This document shows positions 1 to 5,644 of a DNA stretch of 6,979 nt, in pieces (the first letter of the stretch is position 1; the number at the start of each line of letters is the position of its first letter). Position numbers and translations under genes: made by a program. Source of the DNA: Bacteroidales bacterium (GTDB lineage: Bacteria > Bacteroidota > Bacteroidia > Bacteroidales > UBA4181). The stretch covers positions 1 to 6,979 of the forward strand of contig JAQVSH010000095.1 of NCBI GenBank assembly GCA_028700615.1, written 5' to 3'. Below the pieces are notes generated by a model, which ran no database searches, was not told the DNA's origin, and was given only the letters and a program-made list of their open reading frames with translations.

Positions 1-80
1 AGCCGTTTTTTCTCCCTCCGGATTTCATCCAGATTAGAAAGCTGGAAATAATTTTCCTCTGAAATATTACTCTTCTTCAT
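1..80 (-). CDS. Small charged protein, 5' fragment
   Basis: Only the first 26 codons and two bases are present; the gene continues past position 1. I do not recognise a named family. Reading leftward from an ATG at 80, the frame gives a polar start (MKKSNISEENYFQ) followed by LSNLDEIRREKKRL, which is rich in alternating charges and looks like the start of an amphipathic helix or coiled coil. The start overlaps the end of the holin-family gene by 14 bp, and another in-frame ATG at 89 would give three more residues (MTK). No clear Shine-Dalgarno sequence is visible. Evidence that it is real: the frame stays open to the edge, its composition is protein-like, and it lies downstream on the same strand as two small membrane-protein genes. 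From memory, Bacteroidota often carry a small uncharacterised gene after a YtxH/holin pair. Function unknown. Confidence 0.6.
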   Translation of the reverse strand, partial: MKKSNISEENYFQLSNLDEIRREKKR

Positions 81-438
81 TTTTGTCATCAAAAATGATC
101 CGGCTAAAAACTTTCACAAAACCATATACGAACCATTTTCCACGATTTAAATATAAAATCAGCGCCAGAAAAAGGAAAAACAGTCCAAACAGCAACAAAG
201 CCAATTCCCTGCTGCCCAGCAAAACAGCCATCCATTCCAGCGCAGCAAAAGACAGATAAAAAAAGGACAGTGAAAGCAGCAACACAATCAGCACAAGCAA
301 CAGCATAAAAGCCGTAATCCGGGATAGTTTCTCGACCAAAGTCAATTTTAAAAGACTTAGCTGAAGTCTGACGTATTCCTTCAGATCTTCTGCCAGCGGG
401 CTCTTATTCTCGGGCATGGATTGATTCGGGTCTGTCAT
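67..438 (-). CDS. Phage holin family (Phage_holin_3_6-like) membrane protein
   Basis: This encodes a 123-residue inner-membrane protein. An acidic and polar N-terminus (residues 1-20) leads to an amphipathic stretch, EYVRLQLSLLKLTLVEKLSR (21-40). Two hydrophobic segments follow at about 41-68 and 75-98, then a basic, aromatic tail ending in DDKNEEE. This two-helix pattern and length match the Phage_holin_3_6 family (putative actinobacterial holin-X). Despite the name, these proteins are commonly chromosomal and their role is unknown; lysis is not implied. I chose the ATG at 438. It lies one base beyond the ytxH-like stop (440-442), whereas the longer open frame would run deep into that gene. 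It is probably cotranscribed with the YtxH-like gene, and its 3' end overlaps the next small gene. The family assignment rests on topology and context only. Confidence 0.8.
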   Translation of the reverse strand: MTDPNQSMPENKSPLAEDLKEYVRLQLSLLKLTLVEKLSRITAFMLLLVLIVLLLSLSFFYLSFAALEWMAVLLGSRELALLLFGLFFLFLALILYLNRGKWFVYGFVKVFSRIIFDDKNEEE

Positions 439-439
439 C

Positions 440-703
440 TCAGGAGGCATCAGAAACAGAGGTAACGGAGGTTTCAGTAGCTTCCGCCGCATTATCAGCG
501 GATTTCTCTTTGCCATCAGGATCAAGTAACCGGGAAACGAGATCAGAGAGCTCCTCTTTACTCATGGGAGCTCCGGCTTTTTCAAGCGCCTCCAGTAACT
601 TTTTACGATTTTCAGATCCCTTGTCCGGAGCCAAAAGAATTCCGGCAATCGCTCCTAAAAGAGCTCCGCCAAGGAATGCCATCACAACAGTTGATTTTTT
701 CAT
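440..703 (-). CDS. YtxH domain-containing small membrane protein
   Basis: This is an 87-residue protein. Residues 5-25 form one glycine-rich hydrophobic segment (VVMAFLGGALLGAIAGILLA), followed at once by PDKGSENRKKL. The pattern of a Gly/Ala-rich helix, then LAP, then G-x-E-x-R-x-x-L, is the hallmark of the YtxH family (Gram-positive YtxH and many Bacteroidota proteins), a group of stress-associated envelope proteins of unknown function. Residues 35-60 look helical and amphipathic. The C-terminal tail (64-87) is low-complexity, rich in Ala, Ser, Thr, Glu and Asp, and probably disordered. I chose the ATG at 703; the longer frame would need a TTG at 721. The stop is followed by a single base and then the holin-family ATG, which suggests translational coupling. 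The gene is divergent from grpE, so the two may share stress-related control from the 704-938 region (inference). Confidence 0.82.
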   Translation of the reverse strand: MKKSTVVMAFLGGALLGAIAGILLAPDKGSENRKKLLEALEKAGAPMSKEELSDLVSRLLDPDGKEKSADNAAEATETSVTSVSDAS

Positions 704-740
704 CAGTTTCTTATTAAGCAATCCATAAAAACAATAAAAA

Positions 741-770
741 GCTCCCGGCTGTTCCGGTTGAAACAGCTAA
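741..770 (-). promoter_or_regulatory. Possible leader hairpin upstream of the ytxH-like gene
   Basis: Read on the minus strand, GCTGTT (767-762) can pair with AACAGC (753-748) around an 8-nt loop. A competing fold uses CCGG/CCGG with a 5-nt loop plus flanking AGCT/AGCT, and is followed on the minus strand by TTTTTATTGTTTTT. Two mutually exclusive stems, one next to a T-run, resemble an attenuator or weak terminator. The stems are short and no leader peptide or known riboswitch is evident. This is inference from base pairing only. Confidence 0.2.
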
Positions 771-808
771 GATACACTCTTGGAAAAATCAAAACAACAT
801 TTCTCCTG

Positions 809-840
809 CAAAAATAATTTCCTCCAATTTTTTGATCCAA
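809..840 (-). promoter_or_regulatory. Candidate Bacteroidota-type promoter for the ytxH-holin run
   Basis: On the minus strand, TATTTTTG (816-809) fits the Bacteroidota -7 consensus TAnnTTTG, and a TTG (840-838) lies 21 bases upstream, near the expected -33 position. This would give a leader of roughly 100 nt before the ATG at 703. The region is AT-rich, so the match could be fortuitous. Confidence 0.35.
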
Positions 841-855
841 TCGCAAAATTACATC

Positions 856-867
856 TGTCAAATTGTC
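856..867 (+). promoter_or_regulatory. TGTC direct repeat upstream of the sigma-54 promoter
   Basis: TGTCAAATTGTC contains two TGTC words 8 bp apart, at about -52 to -41 from the predicted grpE transcription start. With CTG before it and GGCAG at 883-887 it also forms a loose CTGTCA...TGGCAG dyad. It could be a regulator-binding site for the grpE operon. This is a pattern only; I cannot name the protein. Confidence 0.25.
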
Positions 868-880
868 TTAAAGAGTGTAA

Positions 881-897
881 TTGGCAGGCATTTTGCT
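881..897 (+). promoter_or_regulatory. Sigma-54 (RpoN) -24/-12 promoter for grpE-dnaJ-CDF
   Basis: The sequence TTGGCAGGCATTTTGCT matches the sigma-54 consensus TGGCACG-N4-TTGCW at every specified base except one (G for C at 887). The invariant GG (883-884) and GC (895-896) dinucleotides are exactly 12 bp apart, as sigma-54 requires. The predicted transcription start is near 908, giving a 5' leader of about 31 nt to the grpE ATG at 939. That geometry also argues against the TTG at 915 as the start codon. Sigma-54 promoters need an AAA+ activator, which is not encoded here. Confidence 0.7.
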
Positions 898-938
898 GAG
901 AATGATGTGAATATTTGAAATTGATTAAGTTGAGTAAA

Positions 939-1517
939 ATGCGAAAGAAGAAAGAGACCCCTGATTCCGTTGAGAAAGAATCTGTTAATGAAAAGAAAGA
1001 GGAATGTACAACACCCTCCGGAGAAACTTCCGAACAGCCACAGGACGAGAATGAAAAAAAATCAGGCCTGACAGAGGAGGATTTCATGAAAATACTGGCG
1101 GAAAGTCAGGACAGATATCTCAGGCTTTCTGCAGAATTTGATAATTACAGAAAAAGAACTCTCAGGGAAAAAATGGAACTCAGTAAAACTGCCGGAGAGG
1201 AAATTCTGGCAGGATTTCTTCCTTTGATGGATGACTTTGACAGGGCTCAGAAGGCAATGCATGAATCTGCTGATGTCAATGCAATCCTGGAAGGAATTGA
1301 TTTAATACACAAAAAAATGTCCGAATTTCTCTCCCGCAAAGGCGTGAAGGAAATTCCGGCTATGGGCGAATCTTTCAATACTGATTTACACGAGGCGGTT
1401 ACCACGATTCCTGCTCCGGATAAGTCTCTTAAAGGAAAAGTAGCAGATGTAATTCAAAAAGGATATACCCTTCATGAAAAAGTCATCCGGTTTGCCAAAG
1501 TAGTGATAGGGGAATAG
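939..1517 (+). CDS. grpE: Nucleotide exchange factor GrpE
   Basis: GrpE releases ADP from cytoplasmic DnaK and so drives substrate release in the DnaK-DnaJ-GrpE chaperone cycle; it also acts as a thermosensor in some bacteria. The 192-residue product has the family layout. A charged, disordered N-terminus (1-45) precedes the long dimerisation helix, which includes RYLRLSAEFDNYRKRTLREK (about residues 60-79). A four-helix-bundle segment contains LPLMDDFDRA. The C-terminal beta-wing carries the diagnostic GESFNTDLHEAV and KGYTLHEKVIRFAKVVIG motifs. The ATG at 939 is preferred over an in-frame TTG at 915, because it lies about 31 nt after the predicted sigma-54 start site. Only 16 bp separate the stop from dnaJ, so the two are surely cotranscribed. 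Length and motifs are normal for the family. Confidence 0.97.
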   Translation: MRKKKETPDSVEKESVNEKKEECTTPSGETSEQPQDENEKKSGLTEEDFMKILAESQDRYLRLSAEFDNYRKRTLREKMELSKTAGEEILAGFLPLMDDFDRAQKAMHESADVNAILEGIDLIHKKMSEFLSRKGVKEIPAMGESFNTDLHEAVTTIPAPDKSLKGKVADVIQKGYTLHEKVIRFAKVVIGE

Positions 1518-1533
1518 TATAATAAAACAGAAA

Positions 1534-2688
1534 ATGTCTTCAAAAAGAGATTATTACGAAGTATTGGGCGTACCCAAAACCGCCAGCAAGGATGAAATTA
1601 AAAAAGCATACCGGAAGAAAGCCATTCAGTATCATCCCGATAAAAATCCGGACAATAAAGAGGCCGAAGAAAAATTTAAAGAAGCCGCTGAAGCATACGA
1701 GGTCCTGAGTAACGATCAGAAAAAAGCCCGTTATGACCAGTTCGGTCATGCCGGTATGGAGGGTTCCCAGGGAGGAGGTTTTAACTCCGGAGGCATGACA
1801 ATGGATGATATTTTCTCCCAATTTGGCGACATTTTCGGAGGTTTTGGAGGCTTTGGAGGCTTTGGGGGCGGAAGGAGTTCCGGACCCAGAATTAATAAAG
1901 GATCCAATCTGAGAGTCAAGGTCAAATTAACCCTTGAAGAAATCTCCCGGGGTGTAGAGAAAAAAATCAAAGTAAATAAATATGTATCCTGCAGCCGTTG
2001 CGGAGGTTCAGGAGCCGAAGGAAAAGACAGTTTTTCCACTTGTCCGAACTGCCGGGGAACCGGACACGTTACCCGGGTAACCAACACCATTCTGGGACAA
2101 ATGCAAACCAGCAGTGTGTGCAACCACTGCGGAGGAGAGGGACGCATCATTACCTCAAAATGTACTCAGTGTCACGGAGAAGGCATTGTGCAGGAACAGG
2201 AAGTCATTTCCATCAAAATTCCTGCCGGAGTCGGAGAAGGAATGCAGGTCTCGGTTTCAGGAAAGGGGAATGCTGCCCGTCGGGGCGGAATCAACGGGGA
2301 CCTTCTGGTTTTAATCGAAGAAATACCCCATCCCGAACTGATCCGCGATGATATTGACCTGATATACAATCTTTGGTTAAGCTTTCCGCAGGCCGCCCTC
2401 GGATCCACGATTGAAGTTCCCACGGTAGATGGCAGAGTAAAGATCAAAATCGATCCGGGGACACAAGCCGGAAAAACGTTGCGACTTAGAGGGAAAGGCC
2501 TTCCCGAAGTCAACGGATACAACCGTGGAGACCTGCTTGTAAACATTAATATATGGACTCCTCAATCTCTTTCAAAAGAAGAACAAAAAACCCTTGAAAA
2601 ACTTTCCGAATCTGCTAACTTTACTCCCGCTCCCGGAAAGAAAGAAATGGGCTTTTTTGAAAAGATGAAAAATCATTTTAATTCATGA
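1534..2688 (+). CDS. dnaJ: Chaperone DnaJ (type I J-protein)
   Basis: DnaJ delivers unfolded clients to DnaK and stimulates its ATPase. The 384-residue product has all type I domains in order. The J domain (about 5-70) carries the essential HPD at 34-36. A Gly/Phe-rich linker (75-113) includes four tandem FGG units. A zinc-finger region has four CxxCxGxG-type repeats (C153/C156, C170/C173, C196/C199, C210/C213). A C-terminal client-binding and dimerisation region (about 222-345) contains GDLLVLIEE, and the short tail ends FFEKMKNHFNS. Start ATG 1534 gives the normal N-terminus, with KRDYYEVLGV near residue 4. The gene follows grpE by 16 bp. Its TGA overlaps the ATG of the CDF transporter gene, so all three should share a transcript. 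No key residue is missing. Confidence 0.98.
   Translation: MSSKRDYYEVLGVPKTASKDEIKKAYRKKAIQYHPDKNPDNKEAEEKFKEAAEAYEVLSNDQKKARYDQFGHAGMEGSQGGGFNSGGMTMDDIFSQFGDIFGGFGGFGGFGGGRSSGPRINKGSNLRVKVKLTLEEISRGVEKKIKVNKYVSCSRCGGSGAEGKDSFSTCPNCRGTGHVTRVTNTILGQMQTSSVCNHCGGEGRIITSKCTQCHGEGIVQEQEVISIKIPAGVGEGMQVSVSGKGNAARRGGINGDLLVLIEEIPHPELIRDDIDLIYNLWLSFPQAALGSTIEVPTVDGRVKIKIDPGTQAGKTLRLRGKGLPEVNGYNRGDLLVNINIWTPQSLSKEEQKTLEKLSESANFTPAPGKKEMGFFEKMKNHFNS
1834..1869 (+). repeat. Four 9-bp tandem units coding FGG in dnaJ
   Basis: Four consecutive in-frame units, consensus TTTGGAGGC, encode FGG x4 (DnaJ residues 101-112). The middle two are identical and the outer two differ by one or two bases. Such near-perfect units can change copy number by slippage without shifting the frame. 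Length variation in the G/F linker is tolerated in DnaJ proteins. Confidence 0.85.
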
Positions 2689-3608
2689 CAAGGACTAAGC
2701 AACAGTCCATAGTGCTGGCTTCCTGGATCGGAATACTGGGAAACGGATTCCTGTCTGCTGCAAAAATAACCATCGGCATCTTTTCCGGAAGTCTTGCCGT
2801 AATTGGAGACGGCATTGATTCTGCATCCGACATCATTATCTCTGTTCTGACCCTTCTGATTGCAGGCATTGTCTCCAAACCACCCGATGCCCGCTATGCC
2901 TGGGGGTATGAGAAAGCCGATATGATTGCCACCAAGGTGCTTTCTTTTGTGATCTTTTTTGCCGGAATGCAAATGATTTTTATTACCGGAAAAAATCTTC
3001 TGACAGGCGCTGAAAGAGAATTACCTTCCATGCTGGCAGTCTGGGTAACGATCATTTCTATCTGCGGTAAATACACCTTATCTATAGTACAATTAAGGAT
3101 CGGGAAGAAAACTTCAAGCCCCATGTTGATTGCCAATGCGCAAAACATGAAGAATGACGTACTGATCTCAATCAGTGTGCTTGTCGGTCTGATCTTTACT
3201 TTTGTTCTGAAGCTTCCTATGATCGATACCCTGGCCGGACTGGCAGTCGGAGGCTATATCGTGAAATCAGCCTGGGATATCTTCATGGACAGCAATATCG
3301 CGTTAATGGACGGCATTAAAGACCCTTCCATTTACAACCGGATTTTTGAATCCATTGAGAAAATTCCCGGAGTCTTCAATCCTCACAGGGTAAAATCCAG
3401 ACAAATAGGATCCTTGTATGAAATTGTCCTGGATATAGAGGTGGATGGTCATATGAGCCTGCAGGAAGCCCACGAAAAAGCGGAAGAAGTAGAAAAAAGC
3501 ATCCGGAAAAATATTGATAATATATATGACATCGTGGTGCATGTTGAACCCTTGGGGCTGGGAAGCTGCGATGAAAAATTCGGATTGGATAATAATCACA
3601 AACCCTGA
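2685..3608 (+). CDS. Cation diffusion facilitator (CDF) metal transporter
   Basis: CDF proteins are inner-membrane dimers that export divalent metals by proton exchange. The 307-residue product shows about six hydrophobic segments (roughly 10-32, 36-60, 83-103, 115-135, 158-177, 182-200) and a cytoplasmic ferredoxin-like domain (about 210-292). Aligned by eye with E. coli YiiP, the TM2 site is GIDSASD (D45, D49). In TM5 the usual HxxxD reads NMKND (N154, D158). The loop after TM2 reads PPDARYAWGY, keeping D68 but with Tyr at both usual His positions (71, 75). The cytoplasmic domain keeps H234, H263 and H286, equivalent to zinc-binding residues of YiiP. Loss of the membrane-site histidines argues against a plain zinc exporter; manganese or iron are possible, but the substrate cannot be read from sequence. 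The ATG overlaps the dnaJ stop (ATGA), implying translational coupling. Confidence 0.92.
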   Translation: MTRTKQQSIVLASWIGILGNGFLSAAKITIGIFSGSLAVIGDGIDSASDIIISVLTLLIAGIVSKPPDARYAWGYEKADMIATKVLSFVIFFAGMQMIFITGKNLLTGAERELPSMLAVWVTIISICGKYTLSIVQLRIGKKTSSPMLIANAQNMKNDVLISISVLVGLIFTFVLKLPMIDTLAGLAVGGYIVKSAWDIFMDSNIALMDGIKDPSIYNRIFESIEKIPGVFNPHRVKSRQIGSLYEIVLDIEVDGHMSLQEAHEKAEEVEKSIRKNIDNIYDIVVHVEPLGLGSCDEKFGLDNNHKP

Positions 3609-3641
3609 TTTTTGTTTTTTTAAGAAAAATTAGAAACAAGA

Positions 3642-3675
3642 TTGTCTGTATTCTATGTATTTTATTATATTTTTG
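3642..3675 (+). promoter_or_regulatory. Candidate Bacteroidota-type promoter for the M23 peptidase gene
   Basis: TATTTTTG at 3668-3675 matches the TAnnTTTG -7 element, with a TTG at 3642-3644, 23 bases upstream, as the -33 element. The predicted start lies around 3680, some 15 nt before the ATG at 3696. The -7 element occupies exactly the loop of an inverted repeat (3650-3692). Confidence is limited because the region is almost entirely A and T. Confidence 0.4.
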
Positions 3676-3692
3676 TAATAAAAAAATAGAAT
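3650..3692. repeat. AT-rich two-step inverted repeat before the M23 gene
   Basis: ATTCTAT (3650-3656) pairs with ATAGAAT (3686-3692), and TTTTATTA (3660-3667) pairs with TAATAAAA (3676-3683). This gives 15 bp of stem, with a small internal loop (GTA against AA) and the 8-base apex TATTTTTG. Nearly all pairs are A-T and no T-run follows on the plus strand, so a strong intrinsic terminator for the upstream operon is unlikely. An operator overlapping a promoter is the better guess. Confidence 0.5.
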
Positions 3693-3695
3693 CTA

Positions 3696-4646
3696 ATGTT
3701 ATTGCACAGACTCTCAGCCACTTGCATAGCTCTGTCTGCGTTTTCTATGATATTTGCGATGGGGAGTACCCCCACTGCAGATACAGTCATCCAGTTTAAA
3801 AATCTGGATCTGATTTCTATTCAGGTAGCTGAAGACACCGAAGAAGAAGTTAGTCTCGAAGAAGCGGAAAGTGAAAGCGAAGATGTTTTAGACATTGAAG
3901 GCCTTATCTCTTTATACGGCAACGGCCCTGTAGATACCACAAAAGTTCCCGCAGCTTCCATTTATCCAAGTTGGAATCACAATGCCGTAAATCCTTACAA
4001 CTTCAAAATCCTGAACTGGAAAGACACCGCAAAAATAGATCTGCATCAATATGCTCAGCCCTATCTTAACCGGATCACCTCAGAATTTGGCTATCGCCGG
4101 TATCGTTTTCATTACGGAATCGACATTAAACTATACACGGGAGATTCTGTAAAGTGTGCTTTTGACGGCATGGTACGAATGGTTAAATACAACCGGAGAG
4201 GCTATGGCCACTATGTCGTGGTACGTCACTTTAACGGATTGGAAACCATTTACGCCCATCTTTCCAAAACCCTTGTAAAAATCAACCAGCCGATCCGGAG
4301 TGGAGAAGTACTGGGTCTTGGCGGCAGTACGGGAAGATCTACCGGATCCCACCTGCATTTTGAAACCAGATACCTCGGACAAGCTTTCAACCCCCGTGAA
4401 ATCATAGATTTTGATAAGGGAGAGATCAAAATACCGGAACAAGAAATTCTGCTCACCCTGAATAATTATCCTCATATTAAGGAAATGGCGCAGACCCGGT
4501 ATTATGTGATCAAAAAAGGAGACACCCTGGGAAGGATAGCTTTGCGTAACGGAGTAAGCATCAGTACGTTGTGCAAGCTAAACAAAATTTCGACCAAAAC
4601 CATTCTCAGAATCGGACAACGGCTCAAACTCTCAGGAATTAATTAA
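3696..4646 (+). CDS. Exported M23 metallopeptidase with C-terminal LysM domain
   Basis: The 316-residue protein is predicted to cut peptidoglycan cross-links or stem peptides in the periplasm. A signal peptide is likely at 1-28 (R5, hydrophobic core about 8-22, small residues before DT at 29-30); there is no convincing lipobox. A strongly acidic low-complexity stretch (46-66) follows. The M23 domain spans about 125-240 and keeps the zinc and catalytic motifs: H139 and D143 in HYGIDI, H188 in YAHLS, and H219/H221 in SHLHFE. It is therefore predicted to be active. A LysM peptidoglycan-binding domain closes the protein (about 269-313, YYVIKKGDTLGRIA to GQRLKL). This order is the reverse of NlpD, where LysM precedes M23. 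The gene stands alone after an 87-bp gap and converges on the GT9 gene with overlapping stops. The precise bond cleaved is unknown. Confidence 0.93.
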   Translation: MLLHRLSATCIALSAFSMIFAMGSTPTADTVIQFKNLDLISIQVAEDTEEEVSLEEAESESEDVLDIEGLISLYGNGPVDTTKVPAASIYPSWNHNAVNPYNFKILNWKDTAKIDLHQYAQPYLNRITSEFGYRRYRFHYGIDIKLYTGDSVKCAFDGMVRMVKYNRRGYGHYVVVRHFNGLETIYAHLSKTLVKINQPIRSGEVLGLGGSTGRSTGSHLHFETRYLGQAFNPREIIDFDKGEIKIPEQEILLTLNNYPHIKEMAQTRYYVIKKGDTLGRIALRNGVSISTLCKLNKISTKTILRIGQRLKLSGIN

Positions 4647-5644
4647 GGTTTTTCGTTTATTCCCAGAATACGCTCTGCAGCGCTGATAATATCGGCGCTG
4701 TTTATTTTTTGCATACAATGGAAATGACCTTTGGGACAGGAATTCCCTCCAAACTTAGTACAAGGTCTGCACGACAGAGGCACCTCAAAAATACGGGTTT
4801 CGGGATGAGGCAGATAAGGATCAAAACCAAACGCAGAAACCGAGTTCCCATAAGTGGCCAGAATCGGTTTTCCAAATGCAGCGGCAATATGCATCAATCC
4901 GGTGTCGTTGGATATGACCAGTTCGGATTGTCTGATCAGTGAGGCACATTGATTCAGGGAATACTGACCACAGGCATTCAAAACATGCGGGCCGGCACCG
5001 GCAATCTTCTGTCCCAGCTCTATTTCTTTGGATCCTCCCAATAAAAGAACCGGGAAATGAATTCCACGACAAATCTCAATTTGTTTTTCCAGAGGCAATT
5101 GCTTGGTAAACTGAGCCGTTCCCACAACCAAAACGATAAATCCCGATCTGAAAGATTCCGGAAGGCTATCAAGGGAGACTTCTTCGGAAGGAACAATAAA
5201 ATAATCCACTCCCGATCCGTCATTTTTAATGCCCAATTTTGAAAGGGTATCCACATACCGGTCCACAATATGCCTTCCCATTCTATTGATCTTACAATGA
5301 ACCAGAAGCCATCTCTTCCAACGTTGTTTATCATAGGTAAACGAAGGGACTCCCAATTTGAGTTTGATCAGGGAACTACGGACATTATCATGCAAATCGA
5401 TGATATAATCAAACTGTTCTTCTTTGAGCTCCTTCACAAGATCTTCAAAAGAATCCTCCAACAGATGAAATCTGTCAATATAAGGATTGTGCTGAAGCAG
5501 TATATAAAAGGATCTCTTGGTGGCATAATGAACTTCAGCACCGGGAAGTTGTTGCTTAATCAAACGGGGAACAGGGGAAGTCAATACAATATCTCCAATA
5601 GAACTAAAACGCAAAACAAGTACTTTAATGATTGACTTAACCAT
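4643..5644 (-). CDS. Glycosyltransferase family 9 (heptosyltransferase-like)
   Basis: GT9 enzymes use nucleotide-activated sugars, classically ADP-heptose, to build the lipopolysaccharide core at the inner face of the cytoplasmic membrane. The 333-residue product has the two-Rossmann GT-B layout. The N-terminus KVLVLRFSSIGDIVLTSPV contains the family Asp (D18, corresponding to the WaaC catalytic base). A central VLLLGGSKE strand starts the second half, and NDTGLMHIAAAFGKP (246-260) is the donor-site signature. The C-terminal part has four cysteines, C292, C295, C303 and C310, in a C-x2-C-x7-C-x6-C pattern seen in related GT9 proteins. Its ATG shares one base with the atpC TAA (TAATG), so translation is probably coupled to the ATPase genes. 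The natural acceptor and whether the donor is heptose cannot be decided here; no other glycan gene is in the window. Confidence 0.9.
   Translation of the reverse strand: MVKSIIKVLVLRFSSIGDIVLTSPVPRLIKQQLPGAEVHYATKRSFYILLQHNPYIDRFHLLEDSFEDLVKELKEEQFDYIIDLHDNVRSSLIKLKLGVPSFTYDKQRWKRWLLVHCKINRMGRHIVDRYVDTLSKLGIKNDGSGVDYFIVPSEEVSLDSLPESFRSGFIVLVVGTAQFTKQLPLEKQIEICRGIHFPVLLLGGSKEIELGQKIAGAGPHVLNACGQYSLNQCASLIRQSELVISNDTGLMHIAAAFGKPILATYGNSVSAFGFDPYLPHPETRIFEVPLSCRPCTKFGGNSCPKGHFHCMQKINSADIISAAERILGINEKP

Larger units (their letters stand above)
773..879. repeat. 9-bp inverted repeat in the divergent promoter region
   Basis: TACACTCTT at 773-781 is perfectly mirrored by AAGAGTGTA at 871-879, with 89 bp between. 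The right arm abuts the sigma-54 -24 box and the left arm lies about 130 bp upstream of the predicted grpE start site, a plausible distance for paired activator sites. The right arm resembles half of a CIRCE element (GAGTGCTAA), but the spacing is not the 9 bp of CIRCE. Chance occurrence is quite possible. Confidence 0.25.

Noticed and set aside
67..438. Holin-family gene as evidence of a prophage
   Set aside because: No endolysin, phage structural or integrase gene is present. Holin-family genes beside YtxH genes occur in ordinary Bacteroidota chromosomes.
510..728. Plus-strand frame opposite the ytxH-like gene
   Set aside because: Antisense to a gene with clear YtxH features, and its residues (Ser/Pro/Arg-rich) are what that complement would give.
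871..879. CIRCE (HrcA) element upstream of grpE
   Set aside because: Only one arm resembles CIRCE, the sequence lacks the full GAGTGCTAA half, and no matching arm lies 9 bp away.
915..938. Upstream TTG start for grpE adding eight residues
   Set aside because: It would begin only 7 nt after the predicted sigma-54 start site, while the ATG at 939 has a normal leader and gives a normal GrpE N-terminus.
1746..2150. Minus-strand open frame with a proline-lysine-rich repeat
   Set aside because: It is the antisense reading of the dnaJ Gly/Phe and zinc-finger region; the PPKPPK repeat is the complement of the FGG codons. No start context or homology.
1998..2351. Arg/Ser-rich plus-strand frame inside dnaJ
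   Set aside because: It lies in an alternative frame wholly inside the zinc-finger and C-terminal coding region of an intact dnaJ, with composition typical of an out-of-frame reading.
3609..3649. Intrinsic terminator after the CDF gene
   Set aside because: There is a T-run (3609-3621) but no GC-rich stem before it; only weak A/T pairing is possible.
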